Assembly (NCBI GenBank): GCA_025330725.1
Contig: JAIWND010000011.1
Span: 248,001-312,000 of the forward strand
Length of the DNA stretch: 64,000 bases
Reading direction: 5' to 3'
DNA from: Chlamydoabsidia padenii
Lineage: Eukaryota; Mucoromycota; Mucoromycetes; Mucorales; Cunninghamellaceae
Of this stretch, positions 36,880 through 46,248 are shown in pieces. The position numbers and the translations under genes were made by a program. The notes beneath the pieces are model-generated. The model ran no database searches, was not told the origin of the DNA, and saw only the letters and a list, made by a program, of their open reading frames with translations. Position 1 is the first letter of the stretch, and each line of letters opens with the position of its first letter.

Positions 36880-37323
36880 ATGTTTTCACCCACAGTGATT
36901 AGAGCAGAAAACGCACCAGAACCTGTTCCTGAATCTACTGAGCCGCCAGGAGGGTTCTTGCACTCGTTTCGAAAACGAGTAAGATCCGTCGCTGGCGTAG
37001 ATTCACCCTTCGTCAATCCTTATTTAGGCACTGGTCATTCCTCCACCAAACTACCTCCCTACGGCCCTACGTCATGGGGCGATGATCAAGCGAGGATGTA
37101 TGATCCTTACCGCCTGATGAGTCCCATGCCTCCTCCAGTTTTTTACCCTCCTCCATACCATCCTCCTTACTTGTATCCTAGCACCGGTCTGATGGATTAT
37201 TCTTATGGTATGCATGGCTATCCTTATACTGCCAGTGCTTTGCCAGTGCAGGATAAACGATTACTGCCAGAAAGGAATTACTTTAGTGCTGTCAAAGATA
37301 TTTGGCGTACCAATCTTCAATAG
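36880..37323 (+). CDS. Pro/Tyr-rich small protein, hypothetical
   Basis: Single-exon frame of 147 residues from ATG 36880, preceded by a long pyrimidine run and followed by AATAAAAT at about 37363. The N-terminal third is charged (HSFRKRVRSVAGVDSPFVNPYLG), the middle is a PPP/PYHPPYLYP-rich segment, and the C-terminus is basic (LLPERNYFSAVKDIWRTNLQ). No signal peptide or membrane helix. PxY-type motifs could contact WW or SH3 domains, but this is speculation. No family recognised. Coding is supported by the length of the frame in AT-rich DNA and by its position between two promoters. Confidence 0.6.
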   Translation: MFSPTVIRAENAPEPVPESTEPPGGFLHSFRKRVRSVAGVDSPFVNPYLGTGHSSTKLPPYGPTSWGDDQARMYDPYRLMSPMPPPVFYPPPYHPPYLYPSTGLMDYSYGMHGYPYTASALPVQDKRLLPERNYFSAVKDIWRTNLQ

Positions 37324-37553
37324 CTTACTTTTGAAACCATCATGTATACCTACTTTATAATATAATAAAATTACTTTGATAGCTTTTTTCGAAAAAAGAA
37401 AAGAAAACTTGATGTTTTCTCGATCGGCATGATTCATGTACTGTCATTTCTCAGGTACCGCTCAGGTATGCTGGGTTTGAAAATCATATTATTTTCCCTG
37501 GTGGAAAGAAAAAAAATGTCTCTTTGTTCTTTCTTTTACTTGCTTAACAATCC

Positions 37554-40205
37554 ATGGACACACAACTTATCAAGACAGGTATTAAAAAAAACGACTAGGA
37601 ACATACATGACAAGACACCATGAACTAATCCACTCTTTATCGCACTTTTTTTTTTAAACCATCTGTAGTGAACAAGCTTCAAGATGCCTTCTCGACCGTC
37701 GGTGTACATAACCCAGTGGATTTACCTCAAATCACAGTAATTGGGTCTCAATCAAGTGGGAAAAGCTCCGTACTAGAAAACATTGTTGGCCGGGATTTCT
37801 TGCCAAGAGGTACAGGTATTGTCACTCGGCGACCACTGGTAAGGGCTTTTTTTTTTTTTTTTTTTTGTCAAAACAAGTCAAACTAGCCAACTCACTCGCC
37901 TTTTTTTTTTTTTTTTTTTTTTTTTTCTGTTATGCCTATAGGTCCTCCAACTCATCAATCGACCTGCTGAAACTCCTACGACCGAAGCTATTGATGGTGA
38001 AGATCCTAATGAATGGGGTGAATTCCTTCATTTGCCTGGGAAAAAGTTTTACAACTTTGACAAGATTCGTGATGAAATTGTTCGAGATACTGAACTCAAG
38101 ACTGGCAAGAATGTTGGTAGGTTGAATGGTAACTAATGAAAAACTAGTTATTAATGTATTGTCTCTATCTGTTTAGGTATCTCTCCACAACCAATTAACC
38201 TGCGTATCTTCTCTCCCAATGTATTGACTTTGACAATGGTAGATTTGCCTGGACTGACAAAGGTAATAGAACATGGGGGGGGGAGAAAAAAGCCAGAAAC
38301 CCACTTGGCTAACACTTTGACTATAGGTACCAGTAGGGGATCAGCCAAAGGACATTGAAAAGCAAATCCGGGACATGCTCATGACTTATATCACCAAACC
38401 CAACGCGATTATTCTCGCCGTGACCTCAGCAAACACAGATTTAGCCAACTCGGATGGACTGAAATTGGCCAGACAAGTCGACCCTGAAGGCTTGCGTACG
38501 ATTGGTGTGCTGACCAAGGTGGATTTGATGGATCAAGGCACTGATGTGATCGATATCTTGGCGGGCCGTGTGATTCCTCTCCGACTCGGCTATGTCCCTG
38601 TGGTGAACCGTGGTCAACGTGATATCGATACCAAAAAATCCATCGGCAAGGCATTGGCAGCGGAAAAGGACTTTTTTGAACACCATCCGTCTTACCAAGG
38701 CAAGGCTCAGTACTGCGGCACTCCCTTTTTGGCGCGCAAGCTCAACACCATCCTCATGCATCATATTCGAACCACATTGCCTGACATCAAGGCTAAGATT
38801 CAACATGCTCTGGTGAAATATCGACAAGAATTGGCTCAGTTGGGTGATCCGCTGGATGGGGATCAGGCTAATCTCGTGTTGAATATTATTACCGAATTCT
38901 GTAATGATTTCAGGGCCATCATCGAGGGGAATGCCAATGATCTCTCCAGTTTTGAACTCTCGGGTGGGGCTCGCATCAGCTTTGTCTTTCATGAACTGTA
39001 CTCTAATGGTGTCAAGACGGTGGATCCTTTGGAACAGATCAAGGATGCGGATATTCGTGTGATTCTCTACAATTCATCGGTAAAATAATATATAGGATTC
39101 CCTCTCCACAAGCTTTATATGAACCAACTCTCTTTTTTTGTCTTCTAGGGATCCTCTCCTGCTTTGTTTGTTGCTACTACGGCTTTTGAAGTGATTGTTA
39201 AAAAGCAAATCAAACGTTTAGAAGAACCAAGTATCAAATGTATCAACATGGTTTATGATGAACTAGTCCGAATCTTGGGTCAACTCTTGGGCAAACAAGT
39301 AAAAGAAAAAAGAATGCATTGAAAACACTGATCTCACCCATTCAACTGCCTTATAGTTCTTCAAGAGATTCCCTGCACTCAAGGACAAGTTTTATGAAGT
39401 TGTCTTATCCTTATTCAAGAAGGCATTGGCTCCCACCACAAAACTTGTATCCGACCTTGTAGCGTAAGTGATTTTTATTTCTTAAAGAAAGAGGGGGATG
39501 AATGCATTGACTAACATTATGAAAATACTAGTATGGAATCTTCTTATATCAACACTGGACATCCTGACTTTTTGAATGGACATCATGCTATTGCCCTTGT
39601 TAACGAACAACTAAAGGACAAGAACCAAGCAGCAGTCGATGCCAAACAAGAAAAAAAAACACCTCAGCAATTAGCTCTTCAAACAAGTCAACCACCTACC
39701 ACTGACAATGGATTCTTTGGAAGTTTTTTCTCGGGCAACAACAAGACAAAGAAGACTGGTGGTATCATGGAGGCTGTAAGTATACTTGATTCGGTATTGT
39801 CCTAGTGTAACTCACTCGTTTATTATTTAGCCCCCTCAAACATTGAAAGCAACTGGCGCCTTATCAGAACGAGAATACATGGAAACTGAAGTGATAAGTA
39901 AGTCAATTAAATAAAACAAATGTGATAGAAACTAACATGTTTTTTGATGTTTAGAACTCCTGATCCAATCTTATTACAATATTGTCAAACGCACAATGAT
40001 CGATATGGTACCCAAGGCCATCATGCTCAACTTGGTCAATCGTGCCAAGAAGGAACTCCAACAAGAACTATTAACTGAGCTTTACAAGGCTGATGTATTG
40101 GACGACCTTATGGAAGAATCCGAATTCACGCAACAACGACGAAAGGAATGTAAAAAGATGATTGAAGCCCTCCAAAAAGCCGATGAAATTGTTGGGTCTG
40201 TATGA
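37554..40205 (+). CDS. VPS1: Dynamin-like GTPase Vps1
   Basis: Membrane-scission GTPase for Golgi-to-vacuole traffic, endocytosis and peroxisome fission. Ten exons: 37554-37578, 37669-37838, 37942-38116, 38177-38262, 38327-39079, 39149-39298, 39357-39463, 39532-39775, 39831-39897 and 39955-40205, 675 residues. G1 GSQSSGKSS with [13 protein letters not shown] (G2), DLPGLTK (G3) and TKVDLMD (G4) are complete. The middle domain follows, then a Gln/Lys-rich insert B with [12 protein letters not shown] and the C-terminal GED ([26 protein letters not shown]). There is no PH or Pro-rich domain, as in Vps1/Dnm1; insert B and the overall match favour Vps1. A first exon of eight codons holds the start. 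GGGTTTGAAAATC lies 70 bp upstream. Confidence 0.95.
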
Positions 40206-40574
40206 AATAAATAGATTCCCTCATGTAGTCTTTAGCCTCCCTCCCATTCCCCTACTTTATATATCATTTGATTCATATAATTATAATAAAACTAAATCTT
40301 TATATTGATTTGTGGAAAAGGGGGGAATTGTGTGTGATTGAAATCCCGTTGTGGAACCATCCTGTCATGTACGATATGTATAAGGTAACAAACTTTTTTT
40401 ACTTTATAAATAGCACATATTGATTGATTTTATAACGGATGGGCTTTATTATATTGTGTCTGGTATAAAAAAGGGGGAGCGGGGGTTTAATTCAGCGGCA
40501 TGAATGTGGGAAGGATCTCTTGTACTTTGACAAGTCGCTTTCGAAGAATGAGATCAACGTGCATGTGTTCTCAT
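40206..40574. other. VPS1 3' flank and left boundary of the inverted repeat
   Basis: The VPS1 poly-A region (AATAAAACT near 40287) is followed by TTGAAATCCCGTTG at 40338-40351. From about 40418 the DNA is the outer left arm of the peptide-cluster inverted repeat and forms the 3' UTR of peptide gene 1. Confidence 0.5.
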
Positions 40575-40763
40575 CTATCTGTGTTCACCTCTATCACATA
40601 CTCTCAAGCACAAGTCCTTGTCCTTCCAGCATTTGTTTATGTTGCTAGTTTTTTTTTTACAGGCCCAATAGTTGTCCGCACATTTGTCCTGGCAAACACC
40701 TGCCATCACCATTTCCAATAAAAGGAAAACAGCCAGAGCAATCAAAAACTTGGAATTCATCAT
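40575..40763 (-). CDS. Secreted Cys-rich peptide, copy 1
   Basis: 62-residue precursor. Signal peptide of about 21 residues (MMNSKFLIALAVFLLLEMVMA), then a 41-residue basic mature peptide with six Cys spaced C-x3-C-x6-C-x9-C-x6-C-x3-C. Two C-x3-C pairs at the ends suggest a helical hairpin held by disulfides, as in alpha-hairpinins, but homology is not shown. It is a plausible antimicrobial, signalling or effector-like peptide; function is not assigned. A 5' UTR intron (40764-40826) ends directly before the ATG. TATA-like TATAAATAGG lies at about 40892-40901 (reverse strand). Protein identical to copy 4. Confidence 0.8.
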   Translation of the reverse strand: MMNSKFLIALAVFLLLEMVMAGVCQDKCADNYWACKKKTSNINKCWKDKDLCLRVCDRGEHR

Positions 40764-40826
40764 CTAGGAGGAAAATCAGTTATGAATAAAGTGAATCTAT
40801 GAGATATAGAGAGGTCAATAACTTAC
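40764..40826 (-). other. 5' UTR intron of peptide gene 1
   Basis: 63-nt gtaagt...cctag intron whose acceptor abuts the ATG. All four copies have it at the same place (43255-43317, 44408-44470 and 45724-45786). Confidence 0.75.
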
Positions 40827-40891
40827 TGTAGTAGGATTTAAAGATGGAGAAGAAGTATGTGTTATTTGTTCGTTTTCCAGAACAAATCATC

Positions 40892-40903
40892 GCCTATTTA
40901 TAC
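40892..40903 (-). promoter_or_regulatory. TATA box of peptide gene 1
   Basis: TATAAATAGGCG on the - strand, about 70 nt upstream of the 5' UTR intron donor; conserved in copies 2 and 3 and weaker (TTTAAATAGG) in copy 4. Confidence 0.55.
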
Positions 40904-41202
40904 AAAATTGACCATGGCAGCACTCAAAAACAAAATAACGACCAAGAAGAAATATTTGCTTTTGATTCTATGAGTATCGGTGCCGAAAAATTATTCTTTT
41001 CGTACGTACTGTACCATTCATGTACTTTATCATACAGGTACTATATCAAGAGCCCTACATACGAGTGAAATCATTGAAGGGGAAGTAAATAACAGAATTA
41101 TAATGAAGGAAATACATTCGGCGTGTATTCGGTATGTATACATGAAGCGAGAATGAAGGGAATATATTCGGTGAGTATTCGGTGTGTATGCACGAAGCGA
41201 GA

Positions 41203-41204
<2 letters not shown>

Positions 41205-41264
<60 letters not shown>
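41205..41264. repeat. A60 homopolymer
   Basis: Sixty consecutive A in the outer left arm. The matching place in the right arm (about 45335) has only a T8 run, so the tract expanded after duplication, or shrank on the other side. Confidence 0.95.
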
Positions 41265-41266
<2 letters not shown>

Positions 41267-41399
41267 TGGAGAAATTCCGACCGGCGTTGTGCATTGTGGG
41301 TGAAGAGTTGGTTTTAGCGCCATTCATAAGTACCTTTTTATTCCCATCAACGTCATCCAACAATCAATGGCCAATTTAATGATTTCTTTGTTGCGTCGA

Positions 41400-41650
41400 G
41401 CTCCTGAAGGTTACCGCTTTTGATCAAGCTAAAGAAAATGATAGTTCCATTAGTAGGATTTTTCCCCCACTATAATCGCCATTATTCAGCATCTAATCAT
41501 GGGGTTGCTTATTTTTTCAGTGCGTCAGATTCCTGACGGTTATAGCTTTCGATTGAAATAAAGTAATATATACCTCCATTAGTAGGATCAGTTTAATCTT
41601 TTGTTTTTTTGTTTTTACACTTGAAATCCAAAACCATCTGAATGAGCCAT
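41400..41650. repeat. Satellite-like units in the outer left arm
   Basis: Two diverged units of about 120-150 bp, each with TCCTACTAATGG-type starts and a TCAGGAGCTCGACGC-type core (read on the opposite strand). Related units lie at 43690-43960 and 44970-45240. Confidence 0.6.
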
Positions 41651-41928
41651 CTGAATGAGCCAAAAAAAAAAAAATTGTACATCAATTAGTAGGAACTGCC
41701 TTAATAGAATACATTTAGAAAGGCAGGACAAAGTTACGTTCGCTGTGATTGAATGTCGTCCAATCAAACTTTGCTATAATCATCGGATTTCGAAGGTAGC
41801 CAATTTATTCTTTGTACATACGTTACTATGTCTAATAAATCTTGGCTGCATATCCAAAAAATCTTACTGTGGAGAAGGGTGGCCTCACTATAACCAAGTC
41901 TTTGAATTGGAATGGGATGGATGGGGGG

Positions 41929-42444
41929 GGGAATTGCTAGGCGTACGGAATTTTAGTATTCGGCGCTTGAAAATGAAGTTTCCTTCCGTCTATGGAAAAA
42001 ATAAAAATGATCTTCGTCGCAAAGGACAGGTAAAAGTCATCGCAACACTGGACTGACCGACAGAAGGGTTTTGGTACTTGACCTTTGTGGTAAAGTATGT
42101 TGAAAATATGCCATAGTGTCCACATGGCCATTTTAATCATTAGCATCTGTTGACATTGGAGCAAGTAGTGCTCTTTCCAAATCTTAGTAGAGGCGGACGG
42201 GATTTGAAAATGAAGTCTGGTTCCTCTTCGTACTTTCTTTTCTTTTCTTACAAATAACAGATAAAAGTCATCGCAAGTCCGGAATAACCGACACAATGGT
42301 TTTGGCGCTTGACTTTTGTGGTAAAGTATGTTGGAAATATGCCATAGTATCCACATGGCCACTTTAATTAGTATCTGTTGACAATTGAGCAAGTAATGCT
42401 CTTCCAAAATTCTGTGAGTACTTTCCGTGCGCCTAGCAATTCCC
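41929..42444. mobile_element. MITE-like element, copy C, with both terminal inverted repeats
   Basis: 516-bp non-autonomous element. Left end 41929-41949 and right end 42424-42444 are inverted copies with one mismatch (core AATTGCTAGGCGYACGGA). Inside are two tandem units of about 200-240 bp, each starting with a TTGAAAATGAAGT block (GACGGGATTTGAAAATG at 42195 in the second) and containing CCACTTTAATNATTAG/CATCTGTTGAC. No open frame of a transposase. A target duplication is obscured by flanking TGGGATGG-type repeats on both sides. It sits in the left half of the peptide cluster and is absent from the right half. Confidence 0.8.
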
Positions 42445-42804
42445 AATGGGTGGATGGATGGGAATCTTGCGAGCGGCGGCTGAATCTTTTTTTTTTTTTT
42501 TCTACGATAGAGTGAGTGCCCTGCAAAGAGGGCACGGGAGAAGCTGGGTAGAGAAAGACTGCGTTATTCATGCCGAAACCAATGCCTATACTATAACAAC
42601 GCCCGCCATAGTCCAATCGTTAATGACTATGCCAGCATTTTTTTTCCTGTTTCTTCCAGCTACACAATATAAATTATTACATTTTCAACAGCTTTCTAAT
42701 CAACTGTGATCCAATGTTTACTATACAAACTGTTATTTCATTCAAAGTTTCATGCATATTGGTGTCAAGGGCGAGCGAAGCGAAGAGTGGGCGCTGGTTA
42801 CATT
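42445..42804. other. Unique insert in the left half of the cluster
   Basis: About 360 bp between MITE copy C and the inner left arm, with no counterpart in the right half. Contains a T20 run at 42487-42502 region and no supported gene. Confidence 0.45.
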
Positions 42805-43065
42805 TGAAAATGGGGTGGTCAAGTATACTGGTCCTCTCTTCACTAGTTTGGCCATCATTTTTATCATTATACACACATAATGCAAAACTGTTTAATTGAT
42901 CAATACAATATCTTGATTGATTTTATAATGGATGGGCTTTATTATACTGTGTCTGATATAAAAAAGGGGGCGGGGGTTTAATTTTAGCGGCATGAATGTT
43001 GGAAGAATTTCTTTTACTTTGACAAGTCGTTTTAGAGAATGAGATTATCGTTTATGTGTTCTCAT

Positions 43066-43254
43066 CTATCTGTGTTCACCTCTATCGCATACTCTCAAGC
43101 ACAATTCCTTGTCCTTCCAGCATTTTTGAACGTTGTTGGTTCTTTTTTTACAGTTCCAATAATTGGTTCCACATTTGTCTTGGCAAACACCTGCCATCAC
43201 CATTTCCAATAAAAGGAAAACAGCCAGAGCAATCAAAAGCTTGGAATTCATCAT
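43066..43254 (-). CDS. Secreted Cys-rich peptide, copy 2
   Basis: 62-residue precursor with the same signal peptide as copy 1 except Leu for Phe at residue 6, and the same six-Cys frame. The mature part differs from copies 1/4 at eight of 41 residues, all in the segment between Cys 2 and Cys 5, while all Cys and the C-terminus LRVCDRGEHR are unchanged. Identical in protein to copy 3, with which it is arranged head-to-head across a 1.2 kb centre. 5' UTR intron 43255-43317. Function not assigned. Confidence 0.8.
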   Translation of the reverse strand: MMNSKLLIALAVFLLLEMVMAGVCQDKCGTNYWNCKKRTNNVQKCWKDKELCLRVCDRGEHR

Positions 43255-43689
43255 CTAGGAGGGAAAACAGTTATGAATAAAGTGAATCTATGAGATATAG
43301 AGTGGTCAATAACTTACTGTAGTAGGATTTAAAGATGGAGAAGTGTGTGTTATTTGTTCGTTTTCCAGAATAAATCATCGCCTATTTATATAAAATTGAC
43401 CATGGCAGCACTCAACAACAAAAGGACGATCAAGAAGAAATATTTGTTCCTGATTCTATGAGTATTGGTGTCGAGAAGTTTTTCTTTTCGTGCGTACTAA
43501 ACCATTCATGTACTTTATCATACAGGTACCATATCAAGAGCCCTACATACGAGCGGAAATCATTGAAGGGGAAGTAAATAACAGAAGCATAATGAAGGGA
43601 ATACATTCAGTGTGTATTCGGTGTGTATGCAGGAAGCCAGAATATAAACACCCTAGGAGAAACTCCGACCGATGTTGTGCATTGGAAGA

Positions 43690-43793
43690 AAGCACTTTTT
43701 TTGATGGGGGATCGACAGGAACTCAACGCATCAAAAAAATAAACAACCTTGTCATTGATTGTCCAATAATAATGATGTTAGTGAAGGTACAAA

Positions 43794-43830
<37 letters not shown>

Positions 43831-43960
43831 GAAAGAGATTCTGCTAATGGAGGTATAGATTACTTTAGCTTAATAGAAAGCTATGACCATCAGGAATCCA
43901 ACGCATTAAAAAAGAAGGCGAACTTGTTATTGATTGCTGAACAATAATGATTCTTGTGAT
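43690..43960. repeat. Satellite-like units and A-run at the palindrome centre
   Basis: Two diverged units with AGGAAYYCAACGCA and ATTGATTGYYSAATAATAATGAT cores, separated by an A32 run at about 43795-43828. They belong to the same family as units in the outer arms. Confidence 0.6.
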
Positions 43961-44333
43961 GAACGCAGAAAGACTATGCTGGGATTTGGATACTCCCAAT
44001 TGCTCTTCCTGTGGTGCAGTGGAACTAACTCTTCACCCCACAATGCACAGCATCGGTCGGAGTTTCTCCTAGGGTGTTTATATTCTGGCTTCCTGCATAC
44101 ACACCGAATACACACTGAATGTATTCCCTTCATTATGCTTCTGTTATTTACTTCCCCTTCAATGATTTCCGCTCGTATGTAGGGCTCTTGATATGGTACC
44201 TGTATGATAAAGTACATGAATGGTTTAGTACGCACGAAAAGAAAAACTTCTCGACACCAATACTCATAGAATCAGGAACAAATATTTCTTCTTGATCGTC
44301 CTTTTGTTGTTGAGTGCTGCCATGGTCAATTTT

Positions 44334-44345
44334 ATATAAATAGGC
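44334..44345 (+). promoter_or_regulatory. TATA box of peptide gene 3
   Basis: TATATAAATAGG, 62 nt upstream of the 5' UTR intron donor at 44408. Mirror site exists for copy 2. Confidence 0.6.
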
Positions 44346-44470
44346 GATGATTTATTCTGGAAAACGAACAAATAACACACACTTCTCCATCTTTAAATCC
44401 TACTACAGTAAGTTATTGACCACTCTATATCTCATAGATTCACTTTATTCATAACTGTTTTCCCTCCTAG

Positions 44471-44659
44471 ATGATGAATTCCAAGCTTTTGATTGCTCTG
44501 GCTGTTTTCCTTTTATTGGAAATGGTGATGGCAGGTGTTTGCCAAGACAAATGTGGAACCAATTATTGGAACTGTAAAAAAAGAACCAACAACGTTCAAA
44601 AATGCTGGAAGGACAAGGAATTGTGCTTGAGAGTATGCGATAGAGGTGAACACAGATAG
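44471..44659 (+). CDS. Secreted Cys-rich peptide, copy 3
   Basis: Encodes the same protein as copy 2: signal peptide of 21 residues and a six-Cys mature peptide (C-x3-C-x6-C-x9-C-x6-C-x3-C), basic and Lys/Asn-rich. TATA box at 44334-44345, 5' UTR intron 44408-44470 with the acceptor directly before the tandem ATG ATG. The 3' UTR contains AATAAAGC at about 44782. Transcribed away from the palindrome centre. Function not assigned. Confidence 0.8.
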   Translation: MMNSKLLIALAVFLLLEMVMAGVCQDKCGTNYWNCKKRTNNVQKCWKDKELCLRVCDRGEHR

Positions 44660-44969
44660 ATAAGAACACATAAACGATAATCTCATTCTCTAAAACGACT
44701 TGTCAAAGTAAAAGAAATTCTTCCAACATTCATGCCGCTAAAATTAAACCCCCGCCCCCTTTTTTATATCAGACACAGTATAATAAAGCCCATCCATTAT
44801 AAAATCAATCAAGATATTGTATTGATCAATTAAATAGTTTTGCATTATGTGTGTATAATGATAAAAATGATGGCCAAACTAGTGAAGAGAGGACCAGTAT
44901 ACTTGACCACCCCCATTTTCAAATGAAATTGAAGGAGCTCTTGGCTCCTTCAGTTAGCGATGATGGTTT

Positions 44970-45240
44970 TGGAATCAAGTGTAAAAACAAAAAAAAAAAA
45001 GATTAAACTGATCCTACTAACGGAGGTATAGATTACTTTAATTCAATCGAAAACTATAACCGTCAGGAACCTAACGCACTGAAAAAATAAGCAACCCTAT
45101 GACTAGATGCTGAGTAATGGCGATTATAGTGGGGGAAAAATCCTACTGATGGAACTATCATTTTCTTTAGCTTGATCAAAAGCGGTAACCTTCAGGAGCT
45201 CGACGCAACAAAGAAATCATTAAATTGGCCATTGATTGTT
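44970..45240. repeat. Satellite-like units in the outer right arm
   Basis: Two tandem units of about 125-150 bp beginning GATCCTACTAACGGAGG and AATCCTACTGATGGAAC, each with a TCAGGANCYNRACGCA core followed by GATTGTTGRATGAYG-type text. Counterpart of 41400-41650. Confidence 0.6.
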
Positions 45241-45786
45241 GGATGACGGTGATGGGAATAAAAAGGTACTTATGAATGGCGCTAAAACCAACTCTTTATC
45301 CCACAATGCACAACGCCGGTCGGAGTTTCTCCATCATTTTTTTTATTCTCGCTTCGTGCATACACACCGAATACTCACCGAATATATTCCCCTTATTCTC
45401 GATTCATGTATACATACCGAATACTCACCGGATGTATTCCCTTCATTATGCTTCTGTTATTTACTTCCCCTTCAATGATTTCCGCTCGTATGTAAGAAAC
45501 TTGATATAGTACCTGTATGATAAAGCACATGAATGGTACAGTACGCACGAAAAGAAAAACTTCTCGGCATCAATACTCATAGAACCAGAAGCAAATATTT
45601 CTTCTTGGTCACCCTTTTGTTGTTGAGTGCTGCCATGGTCAATTTTGTTTAAATAGGCGATGATTTGTTCTGAAAAACGAACAAATAACACACACTTCTT
45701 CTCCATCTTTAAATCCTACTACAGTAAGTTATTGACCTTTCTATATCTCATAGATTCACTTTATTCATAACTGATTTTCCTCCTAG

Positions 45787-45975
45787 ATGATGAATTCCAA
45801 GTTTTTGATTGCTCTGGCTGTTTTCCTTTTATTGGAAATGGTGATGGCAGGTGTTTGCCAGGACAAATGTGCGGACAACTATTGGGCCTGTAAAAAAAAA
45901 ACTAGCAACATAAACAAATGCTGGAAGGACAAGGACTTGTGCTTGAGAGTATGTGATAGAGGTGAACACAGATAG
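45787..45975 (+). CDS. Secreted Cys-rich peptide, copy 4
   Basis: Encodes the same protein as copy 1. Compared with copy 3, nine codons differ by amino acid and about four are synonymous changes, nearly all in the mature region between Cys 2 and Cys 5; 5' UTR, intron (45724-45786) and 3' UTR are far more alike. The TATA-like site is weaker (GTTTAAATAGGC at about 45647). Lies 270 bp from the convergent 3' end of the HisRS gene. Function not assigned. Confidence 0.8.
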   Translation: MMNSKFLIALAVFLLLEMVMAGVCQDKCADNYWACKKKTSNINKCWKDKDLCLRVCDRGEHR

Positions 45976-46248
45976 ATGAGAACACATGCACGTTGATCTC
46001 ATTCTTCGAAAGCGACTTGTCAAAGTACAAGAGATCCTTCCCACATTCATGCCGCTGAATTAAACCCCCGCTCCCCCTTTTTTATATCAGACACAATATA
46101 ATAAAGCCCATCCGTTAAAAAATCAATCAAGATATTGTATTGATCAATTAAACAGTTTGTATTATGTGTGGAGAATGATAAAAATAAAGTCTAAACTAGT
46201 GAAGAAGGAAGAATCACATTTTTTATTTACAAGTATACATTATTCATT

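Larger units (their letters stand above)
40418..46117. repeat. Nested inverted repeat carrying four peptide genes
   Basis: Outer arms about 40418-41650 and 44955-46117; inner arms about 42805-43684 and 44040-44925. Coordinates of paired sites sum to 87725 for the inner arms and 86550 for the outer arms; the difference reflects insertions in the left half, including MITE copy C. The central spacer is about 43690-44035. The two genes in the inner arms encode identical proteins, as do the two in the outer arms. Part of the 3' flank (AATCAATCAAGATATTGT) recurs in all arms, so a tandem duplication probably preceded the inversion. Confidence 0.88.

Noticed and set aside
43490..44235. Paired open frames of 100-120 codons at the palindrome centre
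   Set aside because: Mirror images of non-coding arm sequence ending in poly-A; no start context or splicing, and not preserved in the outer arms.
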